Shown: in pieces, positions 8,814 to 17,431 of the stretch
Layout: each line of letters starts with the position of its first letter
How positions within the stretch are numbered: the first letter of the stretch is position 1
NCBI GenBank assembly: GCA_034005165.1
Contig: JAVEVE010000001.1
Location: 248,001-312,000, forward strand
Source of the DNA: UBA1573 sp034005165
Lineage (GTDB): Bacteria > Pseudomonadota > Alphaproteobacteria > Micavibrionales > Micavibrionaceae
Direction: 5' to 3'
DNA: 64,000 bases
Notes under the pieces: model-generated
Told to the model about the DNA's origin: nothing
The model's input: only the letters and a program-made list of their open reading frames with translations
Databases searched by the model: none
Translations under genes and position numbers: made by a program

Positions 8814-9869
8814 TTATTCTTCAACAGGGATCAAGACATCAGTCCAGAGATCAGATTCATCAGGCAATGGAGAGCTTTGAGCAAAATCCGCAGCCTCTTT
8901 TACAATCTCCTTGATCTCTTTATCAATAGGCTTCAGGTCATCTTCCGAAACGCCATATTCGGATTGTAAAACCGCCTTAACGCCTTCGATAGGATCACGT
9001 TCTTTATATTGCTCGACCTCATCCTTGGTTCGATATTTCTGTGGATCGGACATAGAGTGACCACGATAACGGTAGGTAATAATCTCAAGAATATAAGGAC
9101 CATGTCCGGCACGCATATCTTCAATCGCGCGGGAAGCAGCCTCACGAACAGCCAGCACATCCATGCCATCAACTTGCTCGCCCTTAATCCCGAACCCTTC
9201 ACCGCGGCGATAGAACTCACCGGCAGCATGGCGAGGAACGGATGTTCCCATAGAGTACTGGTTGTTTTCAATCACAAACAAACACGGCAGCTTCCAAAGC
9301 GCAGCCATGTTGTAGCTTTCAGCAACTTGGCCTTGGTTAGCAGCACCGTCCCCCATATACGCAACACAAACACCACCATCCTTTTTGTATTTATGAGAAA
9401 ATGCCAACCCAAGCCCGATAGAAACTTGAGCACCAACAATCCCATGTCCACCGAAAAACCCGTTCTCGATCGAGAACATATGCATCGAACCGCCTTTGCC
9501 ACGAGAACAACCACCTGCACGGCCTGTCAGCTCAGCCATAACTTCGTTAGCACTAATACCACTGACCAACATATGACCATGGTTACGATAAGCAGTAATA
9601 CACGTATCAAGACCTGGCTTCAAAACAGATTGAATACCTGTCACGGTTGCTTCTTCACCGATATACAAGTGGCAGAAACCACCGATCAAACCCATTCCAT
9701 AGAGCTGGCCGGCCTTCTCTTCGAAACGCCGGATCAACAGCATGTCGCGATAATATTTTTTCAACTCATCTTCTGACGGCATTTGAGCACTATTGGAAAG
9801 ATTCGCGCCCTCTTGGACGGCTTTAAGATTAGACTTTTTCATGTTGTCCTTTTTGGATTTAGAAACCAC
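8814..9869 (-). CDS. pdhA: Pyruvate dehydrogenase E1 alpha
   Basis: Thiamine diphosphate enzyme that decarboxylates pyruvate. 351 residues; the ThDP/Mg2+ motif is present as GDGAANQG… to …IENNQYSMGT (GDG to NN about 27 residues apart), and the phosphoserine-loop region YRGHSMSDP is conserved. Start: GTG at 9869 has AGAGG six bases upstream; an ATG at 9842 (AAAGGA upstream) is a possible alternative that would remove nine residues. First gene of the pdh run; the gap to ftsB (10023) contains a possible terminator and room for a promoter. Confidence 0.96.
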   Translation of the reverse strand: MVSKSKKDNMKKSNLKAVQEGANLSNSAQMPSEDELKKYYRDMLLIRRFEEKAGQLYGMGLIGGFCHLYIGEEATVTGIQSVLKPGLDTCITAYRNHGHMLVSGISANEVMAELTGRAGGCSRGKGGSMHMFSIENGFFGGHGIVGAQVSIGLGLAFSHKYKKDGGVCVAYMGDGAANQGQVAESYNMAALWKLPCLFVIENNQYSMGTSVPRHAAGEFYRRGEGFGIKGEQVDGMDVLAVREAASRAIEDMRAGHGPYILEIITYRYRGHSMSDPQKYRTKDEVEQYKERDPIEGVKAVLQSEYGVSEDDLKPIDKEIKEIVKEAADFAQSSPLPDESDLWTDVLIPVEE

Positions 9870-9928
9870 GGAAAACCTCTTATGTTTTGACAGCGTACAG
9901 CTACACGATTTTTACCGAACAGCCAAGC

Positions 9929-9952
9929 AAAAAGCGCGGCCTTGTGCGGCGC
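9929..9952 (-). terminator. Possible rho-independent terminator after ftsB
   Basis: Minus strand: GCGCCGC, loop ACAAG, GCCGCGC (six of seven pairs) followed by five T. It lies between ftsB and pdhA and would separate their transcripts. The mismatch in the stem keeps confidence moderate. Confidence 0.45.
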
Positions 9953-10022
9953 AACATGCTGTAATCAAAAGAAAAATTTAAAGTGAAACCACTGAAGATC
10001 AAGAGGAAACCTGACCAAAAGA

Positions 10023-10337
10023 CTATTTATTGAACAGAATATCTTTCTCGTTCTCCGCCCGATAGCCAAGCACCAATCTGGCGCGCTCTTCCAGAAGATC
10101 CTTATTGATAGATGCAGGACGCAACATGGAAACACGGGATTCCAAAGACACACGCTCCGATTTAAGCGTGGAATTTTCGACCTCAAGTGCTGAAATACTC
10201 TGTTGCAGCGTTAAATAACGCACATAGCTGCGCTGCCCCGAGATAAGGTGATATGAAAAATAGAAGCACAGCCCCATTCCAACGATTGTCAGAATATTTT
10301 TGCGAACCAGATATTTATGCTCGAGCAGTTGTTTCAT
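10023..10337 (-). CDS. ftsB: FtsB/DivIC-type septum formation initiator
   Basis: 104 residues with a single N-terminal membrane segment (about 16–33) followed by a coiled-coil stretch (about 40–72, LQQSISALEVENSTL) and a short C-terminal part with the 'LLEERARLVLGY' element typical of the family. It is a bitopic cell-division protein expected to join FtsL and FtsQ at the division site. TTG at 10343 is in frame, but ATG at 10337 is more likely; the ribosome binding site is weak for both. Position close to eno and pdhA is the usual alphaproteobacterial arrangement. Confidence 0.88.
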   Translation of the reverse strand: MKQLLEHKYLVRKNILTIVGMGLCFYFSYHLISGQRSYVRYLTLQQSISALEVENSTLKSERVSLESRVSMLRPASINKDLLEERARLVLGYRAENEKDILFNK

Positions 10338-10472
10338 ATACAAAGAGAATCACAGACGACTCACCGCCGTCAAGCGAATTCCAACAAAAAATTAAAGATG
10401 AATCGAATAGGAACCTATCTCAGCCATACTGACGCAAATATGTTTTAATGTAAACATAACCGATTGAAAAAA

Positions 10473-11072
10473 TCAGATTTTTTGACGTTGCCCGATCTCT
10501 CTTTTCTCCTTGTCATCGGTATAAGGCATCAACGCCTCCCATAACAAATCAAGCAATAAAGAATTTTCGAAAATAAAAGGTTGATAAGAGGAAGTCTGCC
10601 ACCAACCTTGCTCCTTCTCAAGCTCGAACTGCGCCATCCCCCAGCTTGCATAACCAACATAAACGCGGTAGCAATCCTGACGGGCAAGCAGATCACGAAC
10701 AAAATCAGAATTTAAAGAAATGAGATGATCCAATTCACCAACTACAGGGCGTCGCCCCTCCTGACACAAATCAACAACATGAACTGATTCACGATCCTCA
10801 ACCGGACCGCCCCAATACAGCGGAACACCCAGATTAACGATATGGGATGGCAAAACCGTTAGATCCGTATACGGACGATTGAGAACAACAGCCCGAGCGC
10901 GATACCAATCATGCTCAAACATATACAAAACAGTTTTGGAAAAATTCGGATCATTCATTTCCGGTGAGGCAATGACAATCTTGCCACGCACGCCATGATA
11001 AAACCCGAGTACCGTCGGCAGTAGAATAAAAAAAGCAGCGAGCAGTGTTTGCCAATTTAACACTGCTCGCAT
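10473..11072 (-). CDS. yqgE: YqgE/AlgH family protein with an N-terminal membrane segment
   Basis: 199 residues. From about residue 30 the sequence matches the YqgE/AlgH (DUF179) family: GKIVIASPEMNDPNF, VLNRP, YWGGPV, and the YVGYASWGMAQFE-like core. The first 28 residues are a hydrophobic segment (WQTLLAAFFILLPTVLGFY) that usual YqgE proteins, which are cytoplasmic, lack. GAGG seven bases before the ATG at 11072 supports this start, so the segment appears genuine. The biochemical role of the family is not known. It ends the eno-proximal group; eno ends 25 bases upstream. Confidence 0.88.
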   Translation of the reverse strand: MRAVLNWQTLLAAFFILLPTVLGFYHGVRGKIVIASPEMNDPNFSKTVLYMFEHDWYRARAVVLNRPYTDLTVLPSHIVNLGVPLYWGGPVEDRESVHVVDLCQEGRRPVVGELDHLISLNSDFVRDLLARQDCYRVYVGYASWGMAQFELEKEQGWWQTSSYQPFIFENSLLLDLLWEALMPYTDDKEKREIGQRQKI

Positions 11073-11097
11073 ACTAAAACCTCTTTAATTTAAAAAA

Positions 11098-12411
11098 CTA
11101 GGCGGCGTTTTTCTTTGTCGCGCATTTCGCAGGCTGCGTACGCAAGATTGAACATCCTGCATATTCACCCATTGGGCCTAGCTCTTCTTCAATGCGTATC
11201 AATTGATTGTATTTTGCAATACGGTCAGAACGGGACAAAGACCCTGTTTTGATCTGCCCCGCATTGGTCGCAACAGCCAAATCAGCAATCGTTGCATCTT
11301 CGGTTTCACCGGAACGGTGAGAAAGAATAACACCCATGCCTGCCTTTTGCGCCATTTGAATAGCTTCCAAGGTTTCAGACAATGTTCCGATCTGGTTGAC
11401 CTTCACGAGGATAGCATTCGCAGCCTTCATCTCGATACCACGAGCCAAACGCTTAGGATTGGTTACGAACAAATCATCACCAACCAACTGGACCTTGTCG
11501 CCCAAACGCTTGGTCAACTCAACCCAACCATCCCAATCATCTTCAGCCAAACCATCTTCGATAGAAGCAATCGGATATTTCGCACACAGCTCTTCATAAT
11601 AACCGATCAATTCATTTGTCGAGAGCACACGTCCCTCACCTTCCAAATGATATTTTCCATCCTTAAAGAACTCGGTAGAGGCCACATCGAGAGCAATCAT
11701 AATATCCTCACCAGGCTTATACCCAGCGCTCTCGATTGACTTCATGATAAAGTCCAAAGCTTCAGTTGCAGAATTTACAGCAGGAGCAAAACCACCTTCA
11801 TCACCAACATTGGTATTCATTCCGGCAGCAGAAAGGTTTTTCTTCAATGCATGAAAGACTTCCGCCCCGTAACGAATAGCCTCAGCCATAGACGGCGCAG
11901 ACACAGGCATAATCATAAACTCTTGGAAATCAACAGGATTATCTGCATGCTTCCCGCCATTGATAATGTTCATGAGCGGCACAGGCAGCAAATGTGCATG
12001 AACGCCGCCGACATAACGATAAAGCGGCATATCGGTTTCATCAGCCATAGCATGAGCACAAGCCAAAGACACGCCCAAGATCGCATTGGCTCCAAGCTTG
12101 CCCTTATTCTCGGTGCCATCAAGCTCAATCATCGCCATATCAATGATACGCTGAGCTTCGGCATCATAACCGCAAAGTTCTTCAGCAATAATGGCATTCA
12201 CATTATCAACTGCTTTTTGGACTGATTTACCACCATAAATGGACTTATCTCCATCACGCAGTTCTACAGCCTCATGAGCACCTGTCGAAGCACCAGACGG
12301 CACCATCGCGCGACCAGTCGCACCACTTTCAAGAACAACGTCAACTTCAACAGTCGGGTTTCCACGGCTATCCAAAATTTGACGGGCAAAAATATCAATA
12401 ATAGCAGTCAT
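11098..12411 (-). CDS. eno: Enolase
   Basis: Converts 2-phosphoglycerate to phosphoenolpyruvate; 437 residues, normal length. Visible: N-terminal IFARQILDSRGNPTVEV, the substrate-loop PSGASTGAHEA, metal-binding acidic residues including GDDLFVTNP, the catalytic Lys region LVKVNQIGT and the signature SHRSGETED. In many bacteria it is cytoplasmic and also part of the RNA degradosome; here rnj is encoded elsewhere in the window. It sits 15 bases downstream of kdsA. Confidence 0.98.
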   Translation of the reverse strand: MTAIIDIFARQILDSRGNPTVEVDVVLESGATGRAMVPSGASTGAHEAVELRDGDKSIYGGKSVQKAVDNVNAIIAEELCGYDAEAQRIIDMAMIELDGTENKGKLGANAILGVSLACAHAMADETDMPLYRYVGGVHAHLLPVPLMNIINGGKHADNPVDFQEFMIMPVSAPSMAEAIRYGAEVFHALKKNLSAAGMNTNVGDEGGFAPAVNSATEALDFIMKSIESAGYKPGEDIMIALDVASTEFFKDGKYHLEGEGRVLSTNELIGYYEELCAKYPIASIEDGLAEDDWDGWVELTKRLGDKVQLVGDDLFVTNPKRLARGIEMKAANAILVKVNQIGTLSETLEAIQMAQKAGMGVILSHRSGETEDATIADLAVATNAGQIKTGSLSRSDRIAKYNQLIRIEEELGPMGEYAGCSILRTQPAKCATKKNAA

Positions 12412-12426
12412 GTTTTTATCTCCAAT

Positions 12427-13248
12427 CTATGACTTAGAAACTTTGTCCAGCGCAACCATCTTGGTCAAAATAGCTTCAAGCTCATGAAGCTTAACCATGT
12501 TAGGACCATCAGATGGCGCAGTATCAGGGTCTTGGTGAACTTCCATAAAGACACCGGCCACACCGACAGCAACAGCCGCACGCGCAAGCACTGGAACCAT
12601 AGTACGATCTCCACCTGAAGATGTCCCCTGTCCACCGGGCTGTTGAACAGAATGGGTTGCATCAAATACAACAGGGTATCCTGTTTGCGCCATAATCGGC
12701 AACGAGCGCATATCGGACACAAGTGTGTTATATCCAAAGCTAGCACCTCGCTCACAAAGCATAATATTTTCATTACCTGTTGACGCAATCTTTGCAGCGA
12801 CATTTTTCATGTCCCAAGGAGCCAAGAACTGTCCTTTTTTGACATTGATAACTTTACCTGTATTCCCCGCGGCAACCAGCAAATCTGTCTGACGACACAA
12901 GAACGCAGGAATTTGAAGAATATCGACAGCCTCAGCCACAATCGCGCATTGCTCAGGCAAATGCACATCGGTCAGAACAGGCACACCGAAATCTTTTTTA
13001 AGATCTTTAAAAACTTGTAGCGCATCATCAAATGTAACGCCCGAGCGAACACCTGAAACACTGGTACGATTTGCCTTATCAAAAGATGATTTGTAAACAA
13101 AGTTAATCCCGAGCTTACCTGTGATCTCTTTCAAAGCACCGCACATGTCATATGCATGTTCACGACTCTCAAGAACACAAGGCCCAGCAATCAGAAAAAA
13201 CGGGGAAGAATTATTGGCTTCAAAGCCTGCTATACGAACTGTTTTCAT
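12427..13248 (-). CDS. kdsA: 3-deoxy-D-manno-octulosonate 8-phosphate synthase
   Basis: Condenses phosphoenolpyruvate with arabinose 5-phosphate to Kdo-8-phosphate, the precursor of the inner-core sugar of lipopolysaccharide. 273 residues, family length. Visible: IAGPCVLES near residue 20, KSSFDKANRTS, PVLTDVH and the DATHSVQQPGG and EVHQDPD segments. The cysteine of PCVLES is in the position of the metal ligand in metal-dependent family members. Downstream enolase makes its co-substrate phosphoenolpyruvate. Confidence 0.97.
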   Translation of the reverse strand: MKTVRIAGFEANNSSPFFLIAGPCVLESREHAYDMCGALKEITGKLGINFVYKSSFDKANRTSVSGVRSGVTFDDALQVFKDLKKDFGVPVLTDVHLPEQCAIVAEAVDILQIPAFLCRQTDLLVAAGNTGKVINVKKGQFLAPWDMKNVAAKIASTGNENIMLCERGASFGYNTLVSDMRSLPIMAQTGYPVVFDATHSVQQPGGQGTSSGGDRTMVPVLARAAVAVGVAGVFMEVHQDPDTAPSDGPNMVKLHELEAILTKMVALDKVSKS

Positions 13249-13271
13249 GCGCTATATTTAGCGCGAACAGA

Positions 13272-14243
13272 TCATTTTAGCAAGGCCTCGCGGATACGCT
13301 CCAAAGTGGGCATTGCAGCATCAGGAAAGGCAAATTTCCGCCCTGTAATCTGCTCATAGGCCGAGATATAAACCTCGGCCGCCTGAACGCGCACGTCATC
13401 AGGAATATGGGGAATATCATCCTTGTACGGGTCACACTGGCTATTGACCCAATTCCGGACAAAATCCTTATCAAAACTTTGCGGCCGCTCACCTGCCTCA
13501 AACTTTTGAGGATAAGTTTCAGCAAACCAATAGCGGGAGCTATCAGGTGTATGAATTTCGTCAGCCAGAATTATATTGCCCGCCTCGTCAAATCCAAATT
13601 CATATTTGGTATCGACTAATATAAGCCCTTGCTTCGCCGCAATCTCACGACCGCGCGCAAAAAGTTTTAAGGCATAACCGCTCACTTGATCCCATTGCTC
13701 TTGTGTCAACAACCCTTGAGATACAACCTCGGCTGCTGATAAAGGCTCATCATGCCCTGCATCAAAAGCCTTACTGGTCGGGGTAATAATCGTTTCAGGC
13801 AATTTCTGGTTCTCGCGCATCCCTTCAGGAAACTTCAAACCGTACATATCCCGCTTACCCGATTTATACATCGGCCAAATCGAAGTGCCTGTCGTTCCGC
13901 ATAAATAGTCGCGCACAACAATCTCAACAGGCATAATCTTAAGAAGTTTCCCGACTACAACATTCGGATCAGGATAAGACACCACATGATTAGGACAAAT
14001 ATCTGCTGTTTTTTCAAACCAGAACTTCGCAGTCTGGGTTAAAACCTGCCCTTTAAGAGGAATGGTCGTCAAAATTCGATCAAAAGCAGATATACGGTCA
14101 GACGTAATGATTACGCGCGTACCATCCGGCAGATCATAATTATCACGTACTTTTCCGCGGTAATGCTTTGGTAACTCAGGGATGGTTGCATCCTCTAACG
14201 CCAAAGGCAAAAACGGTAAAATCTGATCGTGATAATTCGACAT
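13272..14243 (-). CDS. purC: SAICAR synthetase, long form
   Basis: ATP-dependent ligase of purine synthesis joining CAIR and aspartate. 323 residues from ATG at 14243; a TTG at 14258 is in frame directly after the previous stop but less likely. Visible: YRGKVRDNYD, TSDRISAFD, GTTGTS, LVDTKYEFG and DEIHTPDSSRYW. This is the long form that resembles yeast Ade1 in length and layout; the short form of about 250 residues, coded next to purS, is what most alphaproteobacteria carry. No other pur gene is near. The C-terminal 60 residues (ITGRKFAFP…) are specific to the long type. Confidence 0.95.
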   Translation of the reverse strand: MSNYHDQILPFLPLALEDATIPELPKHYRGKVRDNYDLPDGTRVIITSDRISAFDRILTTIPLKGQVLTQTAKFWFEKTADICPNHVVSYPDPNVVVGKLLKIMPVEIVVRDYLCGTTGTSIWPMYKSGKRDMYGLKFPEGMRENQKLPETIITPTSKAFDAGHDEPLSAAEVVSQGLLTQEQWDQVSGYALKLFARGREIAAKQGLILVDTKYEFGFDEAGNIILADEIHTPDSSRYWFAETYPQKFEAGERPQSFDKDFVRNWVNSQCDPYKDDIPHIPDDVRVQAAEVYISAYEQITGRKFAFPDAAMPTLERIREALLK

Positions 14244-14258
14244 ATCTATTCCATACAA

Positions 14259-14462
14259 TTATCTTACAGGCTTCGGCGCCTCGACTTTTGCAGCAGCTTG
14301 CGTAGCATGAACATTAGCACTTGGAGCGTCATCAATGCCATGCGCTGCAATCGCAACTCCGATCGTTGCCGCAACAAATAATCCAACGATTCCTGTTTGG
14401 GAGCTTTCACCGCCCAAACGAATACGCTCTTCGGATAACCCTATATAATCTGCGTCTTTCAT
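14259..14462 (-). CDS. Small single-pass membrane protein of unknown function (67 aa)
   Basis: ATG at 14462 with GGGAG seven bases upstream; an in-frame TTG lies at 14468. The product has a charged N-terminus (MKDADYIGLSEERIRLGG), one hydrophobic segment (about residues 24–40, VGLFVAATIGVAIAAHG) and an Ala/Pro/Lys-rich tail. It is placed between pyrG and purC with its stop directly before purC, so the two may be translationally coupled. No known family recognised. Confidence 0.65.
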   Translation of the reverse strand: MKDADYIGLSEERIRLGGESSQTGIVGLFVAATIGVAIAAHGIDDAPSANVHATQAAAKVEAPKPVR

Positions 14463-14510
14463 CGTCAAACTCCCTGTATTATTTATCTCAAATGCTCAGC
14501 CAAAAATTCT

Positions 14511-16139
14511 CTAAACCAACCTGCTCTTCTCAACAGCCGCCTTAATAAAAGACACAAACAAAGGATGTGGATCAAGTGGCTTGGATTTTAGCTCGGGGTG
14601 AAACTGAACACCGATAAACCAAGGATGATCGGGAATCTCGATAATCTCCGGCAACTCTCCATCAGGAGACATCCCCGAGAACACAACACCGCACTCTTCC
14701 AATTTCGGAATGTAGGACGTATTCACTTCATAACGGTGACGATGACGCTCGGAAATCATTTCTGCCCCATAGATCTCGGCAACACGAGAGCCTTTTTTAA
14801 GTGCCGCAGGATAAGCCCCAAGACGCATCGTGCCTCCCAAGTCGCCATTCTGCGAACGCGCTTCCATAGCATTCCCCTTCACCCATTCGGTCATCAATCC
14901 GACAACAGGCTCAGAAGTTGCGCCGAACTCAGTAGAGCTGGCTTCAGTCAATCCCAATTGATTCCGGCAAGACTCGATTACAGCCATCTGCATACCGAAA
15001 CAGATCCCGAGATACGGAATTTTATGCTCGCGTGCGAACTGAACAGCCTTGATCTTGCCTTCTGTTCCGCGAACACCAAACCCGCCAGGAACAAGGATAG
15101 CGTGGACATCTTCCAACTCGTGGATTGTCCCATCCTTCTCAAAAATCTCGGACTCGACAAATTTGAGCTTCACTTTCACACGGTTGGCAATCCCGCCATG
15201 AGTCAGGGCCTCGTTCAAAGATTTATAGCTATCCGAAAGCTCCGTATATTTCCCGACAATAGCGACTTTAACTTCGCTTTCGGGATTTTTAATGCGGTCA
15301 ACAATATCCAACCATCTGGTCAAATCAGGCGCAGCAACAGCCCTCATACCGAAACATTTCAAGACTTGATCGTCCAACCCTTCAGCATGATACGTCAAAG
15401 GAACTTCATAAATAGAGGACACGTCCAATGCAGGAATAACGCACTCGAACGGTATGTTACAGAACAAGCTGATCTTCTTACGCTCACCTTCATCAATTGG
15501 GCGATCTGCTCGACAAAGAAGAATATTTGGGCGAATACCCGCCGCCATCAATTCTTTTACCGAGTGCTGGGTTGGTTTGGTTTTCAACTCACCCGCAGCG
15601 GGGATATACGGCAACCATGTTGCATGAATAAAGATTGCGCGATCATGTCCGACTTCATTGCTGAATTGTCGTGCTGCTTCAAGATACGGAGTTGCCTCGA
15701 TATCACCGACAGTCCCGCCAGTTTCAACCAATACAAAATCCGCAGTGCCATCTTTCTCACGAATAAAGGTCTTAATTTCATCTGTAATGTGCGGAATAAC
15801 CTGAATAGTCGCGCCCAAATATTCTCCACGGCGTTCGCGTTGGAGCACATTCATATAAATACGACCTGTGGTAATGTTATCCGTCTGTGACGCAGGCCGA
15901 CCCGTAAAACGTTCGTAGTGACCAAGATCAAGATCGGTTTCTGCTCCGTCATCAGTTACGAAGACTTCCCCGTGTTGGGTCGGACTCATAGTTCCCGGAT
16001 CAATATTGAGATAAGGATCCATCTTGCACAAACGCACAGAATAGCCACGCGCTTGCAAAAGCGCACCAAGCGCTGCGGAGGCGAGGCCTTTTCCTAAAGA
16101 GGAAACCACGCCGCCGGTAATAAAAACATATTTGGTCAT
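14511..16139 (-). CDS. pyrG: CTP synthase
   Basis: Makes CTP from UTP, ATP and glutamine; 542 residues. The N-terminal synthase domain has the P-loop-like GGVVSSLGKG (residues 9–18) and the MDPYLNIDPGTM and DDGAETDLDLGHYERF motifs. The C-terminal class I glutamine amidotransferase domain has the nucleophile loop LGICFGMQ and the catalytic His-Glu pair in FHPELKS. All catalytic motifs are intact. secG ends four bases upstream. Confidence 0.98.
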   Translation of the reverse strand: MTKYVFITGGVVSSLGKGLASAALGALLQARGYSVRLCKMDPYLNIDPGTMSPTQHGEVFVTDDGAETDLDLGHYERFTGRPASQTDNITTGRIYMNVLQRERRGEYLGATIQVIPHITDEIKTFIREKDGTADFVLVETGGTVGDIEATPYLEAARQFSNEVGHDRAIFIHATWLPYIPAAGELKTKPTQHSVKELMAAGIRPNILLCRADRPIDEGERKKISLFCNIPFECVIPALDVSSIYEVPLTYHAEGLDDQVLKCFGMRAVAAPDLTRWLDIVDRIKNPESEVKVAIVGKYTELSDSYKSLNEALTHGGIANRVKVKLKFVESEIFEKDGTIHELEDVHAILVPGGFGVRGTEGKIKAVQFAREHKIPYLGICFGMQMAVIESCRNQLGLTEASSTEFGATSEPVVGLMTEWVKGNAMEARSQNGDLGGTMRLGAYPAALKKGSRVAEIYGAEMISERHRHRYEVNTSYIPKLEECGVVFSGMSPDGELPEIIEIPDHPWFIGVQFHPELKSKPLDPHPLFVSFIKAAVEKSRLV

Positions 16140-16142
16140 TTT

Positions 16143-16532
16143 TTACTTTGCTATCGGAACAGTTGGAGGTTCGGATGTTTCAGGAGCTGCATTCTCGCTT
16201 GCAGGAACATCTGCCGCACTCCCCTCTACAGGTACGGCAGGAGCCGTAATTGCAGGGACAGTCTCCTCTGCAACAGAATCAAGGATACTTCCTTGGCTAA
16301 CGCTTCCCTGAGAAGCCATAATTGCCAGAATAATACTGGTTGTAAAGAATCCGACAGCTACAAGAGTTGTCGCCTTTGTCAAAGCATTTGCAGTCGACTG
16401 GGCAGAAGCAAAACTCCCCAGGCCGCCGCCTGTCCCCAACCCTAATCCACCGCCCTCGGAGCGCTGTAAAAGGATCAGAATGATCAAAGCCAATGTCAAA
16501 ATCAAATGAATGACAAGAACAACATGTTCCAT
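16143..16532 (-). CDS. secG: Preprotein translocase subunit SecG
   Basis: 129 residues with two membrane segments (about 3–23 and 57–77) joined by the glycine-rich loop typical of SecG (QRSEGGGLGLGTGGG), followed by a long Ala/Pro/Glu-rich C-terminal tail. It is an accessory subunit of the SecYEG channel in the inner membrane. The tpiA–secG–pyrG order is common in alphaproteobacteria. Confidence 0.95.
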   Translation of the reverse strand: MEHVVLVIHLILTLALIILILLQRSEGGGLGLGTGGGLGSFASAQSTANALTKATTLVAVGFFTTSIILAIMASQGSVSQGSILDSVAEETVPAITAPAVPVEGSAADVPASENAAPETSEPPTVPIAK

Positions 16533-16569
16533 CTTAAAACTCTTATTTATAGTTTGTTATAAGTCCTAT

Positions 16570-17310
16570 TTATTGTGCTGCCGTAACAATTGCAAGAAAT
16601 TGATCAGCATTCAGACTGGCTCCGCCTACCAAAGCCCCGTCAACATTCTCTATATGGAGAAGCTCGACAGCGTTTTCAGGCTTAACAGAACCGCCGTACA
16701 AAATACGCACGGATTCAGGATTGTCCAGCTTTTCTTGCACATAGCGACGAATTACCCCGTGCATTTCTCTGACATCGTCTGGTGTTGCTGACTTTCCTGT
16801 CCCGATTGCCCAGACAGGCTCATAAGCGATAACAAGGTTTTGACCATTTGCAACTTCAGGCACAGACTCCTTTAGTTGCATTATGACAACAGGATTTTGC
16901 AACCCTTCCTGCCGTTCATTTTCTGTTTCCCCAACACAAATAATTACCTTCAAACCGGCCGCTATGGCATGTTCAGCTTTTTTGGCAATAATATTGTTGG
17001 TTTCACAGTGATACTGACGGCGTTCGGAATGCCCTAAAATGACATATTCACAGCCCGCTTCTTTAAGCATAGCCGCAGAAACATCCCCCGTATAGGCTCC
17101 GCTCATCCCGTGATAAGAACAATCCTGCGCCCCCACAGAAATGTTTTTCGGAAAATCAAACCCAGAAACCCTATCAAGATAAACAAAAGGCGGGCAAAGA
17201 CACACATCAACAGCATCAGAACCACAATCCCTAACAACAAAAGGGACCAGATCCTCTACCAAAGCTTTAGAGCCGTTCATTTTCCAGTTGCCGACAATAA
17301 GTTTTTTCAT
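16570..17310 (-). CDS. tpiA: Triosephosphate isomerase
   Basis: Interconverts dihydroxyacetone phosphate and glyceraldehyde 3-phosphate. 246 residues with the active-site Lys/Asn in GNWKMNG, His in LGHSERR, Glu in AYEPVWAIGTG and the phosphate loop GGSVKPEN. The ATG at 17310 is preceded by GAGAGGG. It is divergent from the ppiD-like gene; the -10 elements of the two promoters probably overlap near 17381–17388. Confidence 0.98.
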   Translation of the reverse strand: MKKLIVGNWKMNGSKALVEDLVPFVVRDCGSDAVDVCLCPPFVYLDRVSGFDFPKNISVGAQDCSYHGMSGAYTGDVSAAMLKEAGCEYVILGHSERRQYHCETNNIIAKKAEHAIAAGLKVIICVGETENERQEGLQNPVVIMQLKESVPEVANGQNLVIAYEPVWAIGTGKSATPDDVREMHGVIRRYVQEKLDNPESVRILYGGSVKPENAVELLHIENVDGALVGGASLNADQFLAIVTAAQ

Positions 17311-17359
17311 GTCAAAACCCTCTCTAAAATCAAGTTGCCTATACTTACCTTATCAAGGC

Positions 17360-17388
17360 TTGGCATGTCCAGACAGGATGTTTATAGT
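17360..17388 (+). promoter_or_regulatory. Sigma70 promoter of the ppiD-like gene, overlapping a tpiA -10
   Basis: Plus strand: TTGGCA (17360–17365), 17-base spacer, TATAGT (17383–17388), a close match to consensus, about 45 bases before the ATG. On the minus strand TATAAA occupies 17381–17386 with a weak -35 (TTGTGT) 18 bases upstream, so the two divergent promoters may share their -10 bases. Confidence 0.65.
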
Positions 17389-17431
17389 GTCCCGATTCAT
17401 TTTGACACAATTATAGGGATAATAAAAAACT

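Noticed and set aside
9009..9776. Plus-strand frame of 255 codons
   Set aside because: Antisense to pdhA, no ribosome binding site or family match.
10466..10482. Palindrome AAAAAATC-A-GATTTTTT over the yqgE stop
   Set aside because: AT only, loop of one base, no separate T run; not a believable terminator.
14598..15890. Long plus-strand open frame (430 codons)
   Set aside because: Lies fully antisense to pyrG, whose motifs are intact; the predicted protein has unnatural composition and no recognisable domain. Shadow of the real gene.
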